Below, piece by piece: positions 4,952-6,078 of a stretch of 6,078 nucleotides of DNA. Position numbers and translations under genes: made by a program. The notes beneath the pieces were generated by a model. The model was given only the letters and a program-made list of their open reading frames with translations. It was not told where the DNA came from and made no database searches. Position 1 is the first letter of the stretch. Every line of letters starts with the position of its first letter. This stretch comes from Chitinophagales bacterium (GTDB lineage: Bacteria; Bacteroidota; Bacteroidia; Chitinophagales; CAIODY01), in the NCBI GenBank assembly GCA_023251415.1, contig JAHEYX010000032.1:1-6078 (forward strand), read 5' to 3'.

Positions 4952-6078
4952 ATGAAAAGAATTTTTACTGTTATTCAATTGCTTTGCCTGGTGGGGGTAT
5001 TTACACTGGCAGCCGTTAGTAGTCATGCACAAAAGCCGGCCCTTGCTGTTAAACCGGCAAACGACAAAAAGAAATCCGATGGTGGTTATGAAATTACCAT
5101 TAAAATTAAGGATTACAAAGACACCGTTTTGTTTTTAGGTAATTATTACGGCGACAAAAAATACATTAAAGATACCTGCAAAATCAAGCGTGGAGCTCCG
5201 GTAGTGTTTAAAGGTGCTGAAAAATTACACGAAGGTATTTACCTGGTTGTAACGCCTTCTATGCGTTATTTTGAATTGGTAATCGGACCAAATCAGCATT
5301 TCACCATCGAAACCGATACTACCAATTTTGTGCAGAAAATGAAAGTGAGCAATTCTCCGGAAAACCTGTTGTTTTTGGATTATTTGACCTTCTCCGAAAA
5401 AATCGGAAGTGATATGGATCAATTGAACCGTCAGTTTCCGGCTATGAAGAAAAATAAAGCCGATAGTATCCGTATAATTCAAAACATGATAGCGCTCGAC
5501 AGCAGCATGAAAGCTTATCGTGAAACGTTTATTACCAAGCATCCCGACATGATTTTGTCGAATGTTTTTAAAGCCATGCCTGAACCTAAAGTGCCTGATT
5601 TTGCTCGCTTACCAAACGGACGTAAAGATTCAATAAAAGAGTTCATGTATTTCAGAGGTCATTTCTTCGACGGCTTCGATTTTAGCGACGAACGTTTATT
5701 GTACACGCCTATTTATCATGGTAAAGTAGATAAATACCTTAATCAATTAACCGTTCAGCATCCTGATTCATTGATTGCCGCTTGTGATTATTTGGTTGGC
5801 AAATCGCGTGCAAACAAAGAAATGTTTAAGTGGATGGTTTGGTATTTATGCAATACCTATGAAAATTCTAAAATAATGGGCTTCGATGCCGTATTTGCAC
5901 ACATGGGCCGTAAATATTATGGCAGTGGCGAATGTTGGTGGGTTGATTCAGCTAAGTTGAAAAAAATTATGGATCGCGTGAGTATTGTAGAACGTACTAT
6001 TATCGGTGCTCAAGTACAAAACATGATTTTACAAGACAGCAGCGGTGTTACCCATAACTTCTACGATATGATGAAAAA
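4952..6078 (+). CDS. Exported thioredoxin-fold (TlpA-like) protein with DUF4369/DUF5106-type N-terminal region, partial
   Basis: The open frame runs without a stop from the ATG at 4952 to the window end, giving 375 codons with the 3' end missing. Residues 1-26 are a signal peptide (MKRIFTVIQLLCLVGVFTLA...SSHA) with likely cleavage before Q27. Residues of about 45-135 are strand-rich (YEITIKIKDYKDTVLFLGNY, GIYLVVTP, FELVIGPNQHFTIETD), as in DUF4369. Residues of about 190-345 resemble DUF5106 (FDGFDFSDERLLYTPIYHGKVDKY, CDYLVGKSRANKEMFKWMVW, CWWVDSAKLKKIM). From residue 351 the chain reads IIGAQVQNMILQDSSGVTHNFYDM, the usual entry to an AhpC/TSA or thioredoxin-like domain. The catalytic CxxC would lie beyond the window, so redox activity cannot be confirmed. 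Related proteins are periplasmic or membrane-attached thiol-disulfide oxidoreductases. It has its own likely promoter and faces away from the 236-aa gene. Confidence 0.9.
   Translation, partial: MKRIFTVIQLLCLVGVFTLAAVSSHAQKPALAVKPANDKKKSDGGYEITIKIKDYKDTVLFLGNYYGDKKYIKDTCKIKRGAPVVFKGAEKLHEGIYLVVTPSMRYFELVIGPNQHFTIETDTTNFVQKMKVSNSPENLLFLDYLTFSEKIGSDMDQLNRQFPAMKKNKADSIRIIQNMIALDSSMKAYRETFITKHPDMILSNVFKAMPEPKVPDFARLPNGRKDSIKEFMYFRGHFFDGFDFSDERLLYTPIYHGKVDKYLNQLTVQHPDSLIAACDYLVGKSRANKEMFKWMVWYLCNTYENSKIMGFDAVFAHMGRKYYGSGECWWVDSAKLKKIMDRVSIVERTIIGAQVQNMILQDSSGVTHNFYDMMK

Noticed and set aside
5225..5542. Minus-strand frame of 105 codons
   Set aside because: It lies wholly inside the well-supported exported TlpA-like gene on the plus strand and shows no recognisable protein features.

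Overview
The window looks like a chromosomal segment of a member of the Bacteroidota, probably near the Chitinophagales/Sphingobacteriia. The support is low GC, exported proteins whose signal peptides end just before Gln (NG|Q and HA|Q), promoter-like boxes of the TTTG-N19-TAnnTTTG type, no clear Shine-Dalgarno sequences, an RHS fragment of Bacteroidota type, and a DUF4369/DUF5106/TlpA-type exported oxidoreductase. No RNA gene, CRISPR array or complete insertion sequence was seen. Layout: (1) Bases 49-2939 hold five minus-strand genes, read from 2939 down to 49. They are a membrane-anchored protein with a lipocalin-like tail (230 aa), an exported protein (275 aa), a short RHS-core fragment overlapping it by 4 bases, a small exported or anchored protein (91 aa) and a two-helix membrane protein (151 aa). 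All but the RHS piece are unrecognised and AT-rich. The RHS piece is much richer in GC (about 47% against 22% in its neighbour, hand counts over 120 bases each) and is probably a remnant of a larger RHS gene. The mix of RHS core and small exported proteins suggests a decayed or rearranged accessory island. (2) Bases 2940-4046 have no convincing gene. The most unusual structure in the window lies here: about 22 degenerate units of 21 bp (3121-3585), GC-rich against its flanks, with palindromic words phased at about 10.5 bp. After it come a pair of 25-bp direct repeats (3812-3878), two consecutive hairpins (3924-3972) and a short AT-rich direct repeat (4010-4036). (3) Bases 4047-6078 look like core genome: a conserved Bacteroidota protein of unknown function on the minus strand, and, divergently across a 194-base gap, the first 375 codons of an exported thioredoxin-fold (TlpA-like) protein that runs off the window end. 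No joint pathway can be shown. The left part reads as accessory DNA, the right part as housekeeping DNA, and the repeat-rich stretch separates them.
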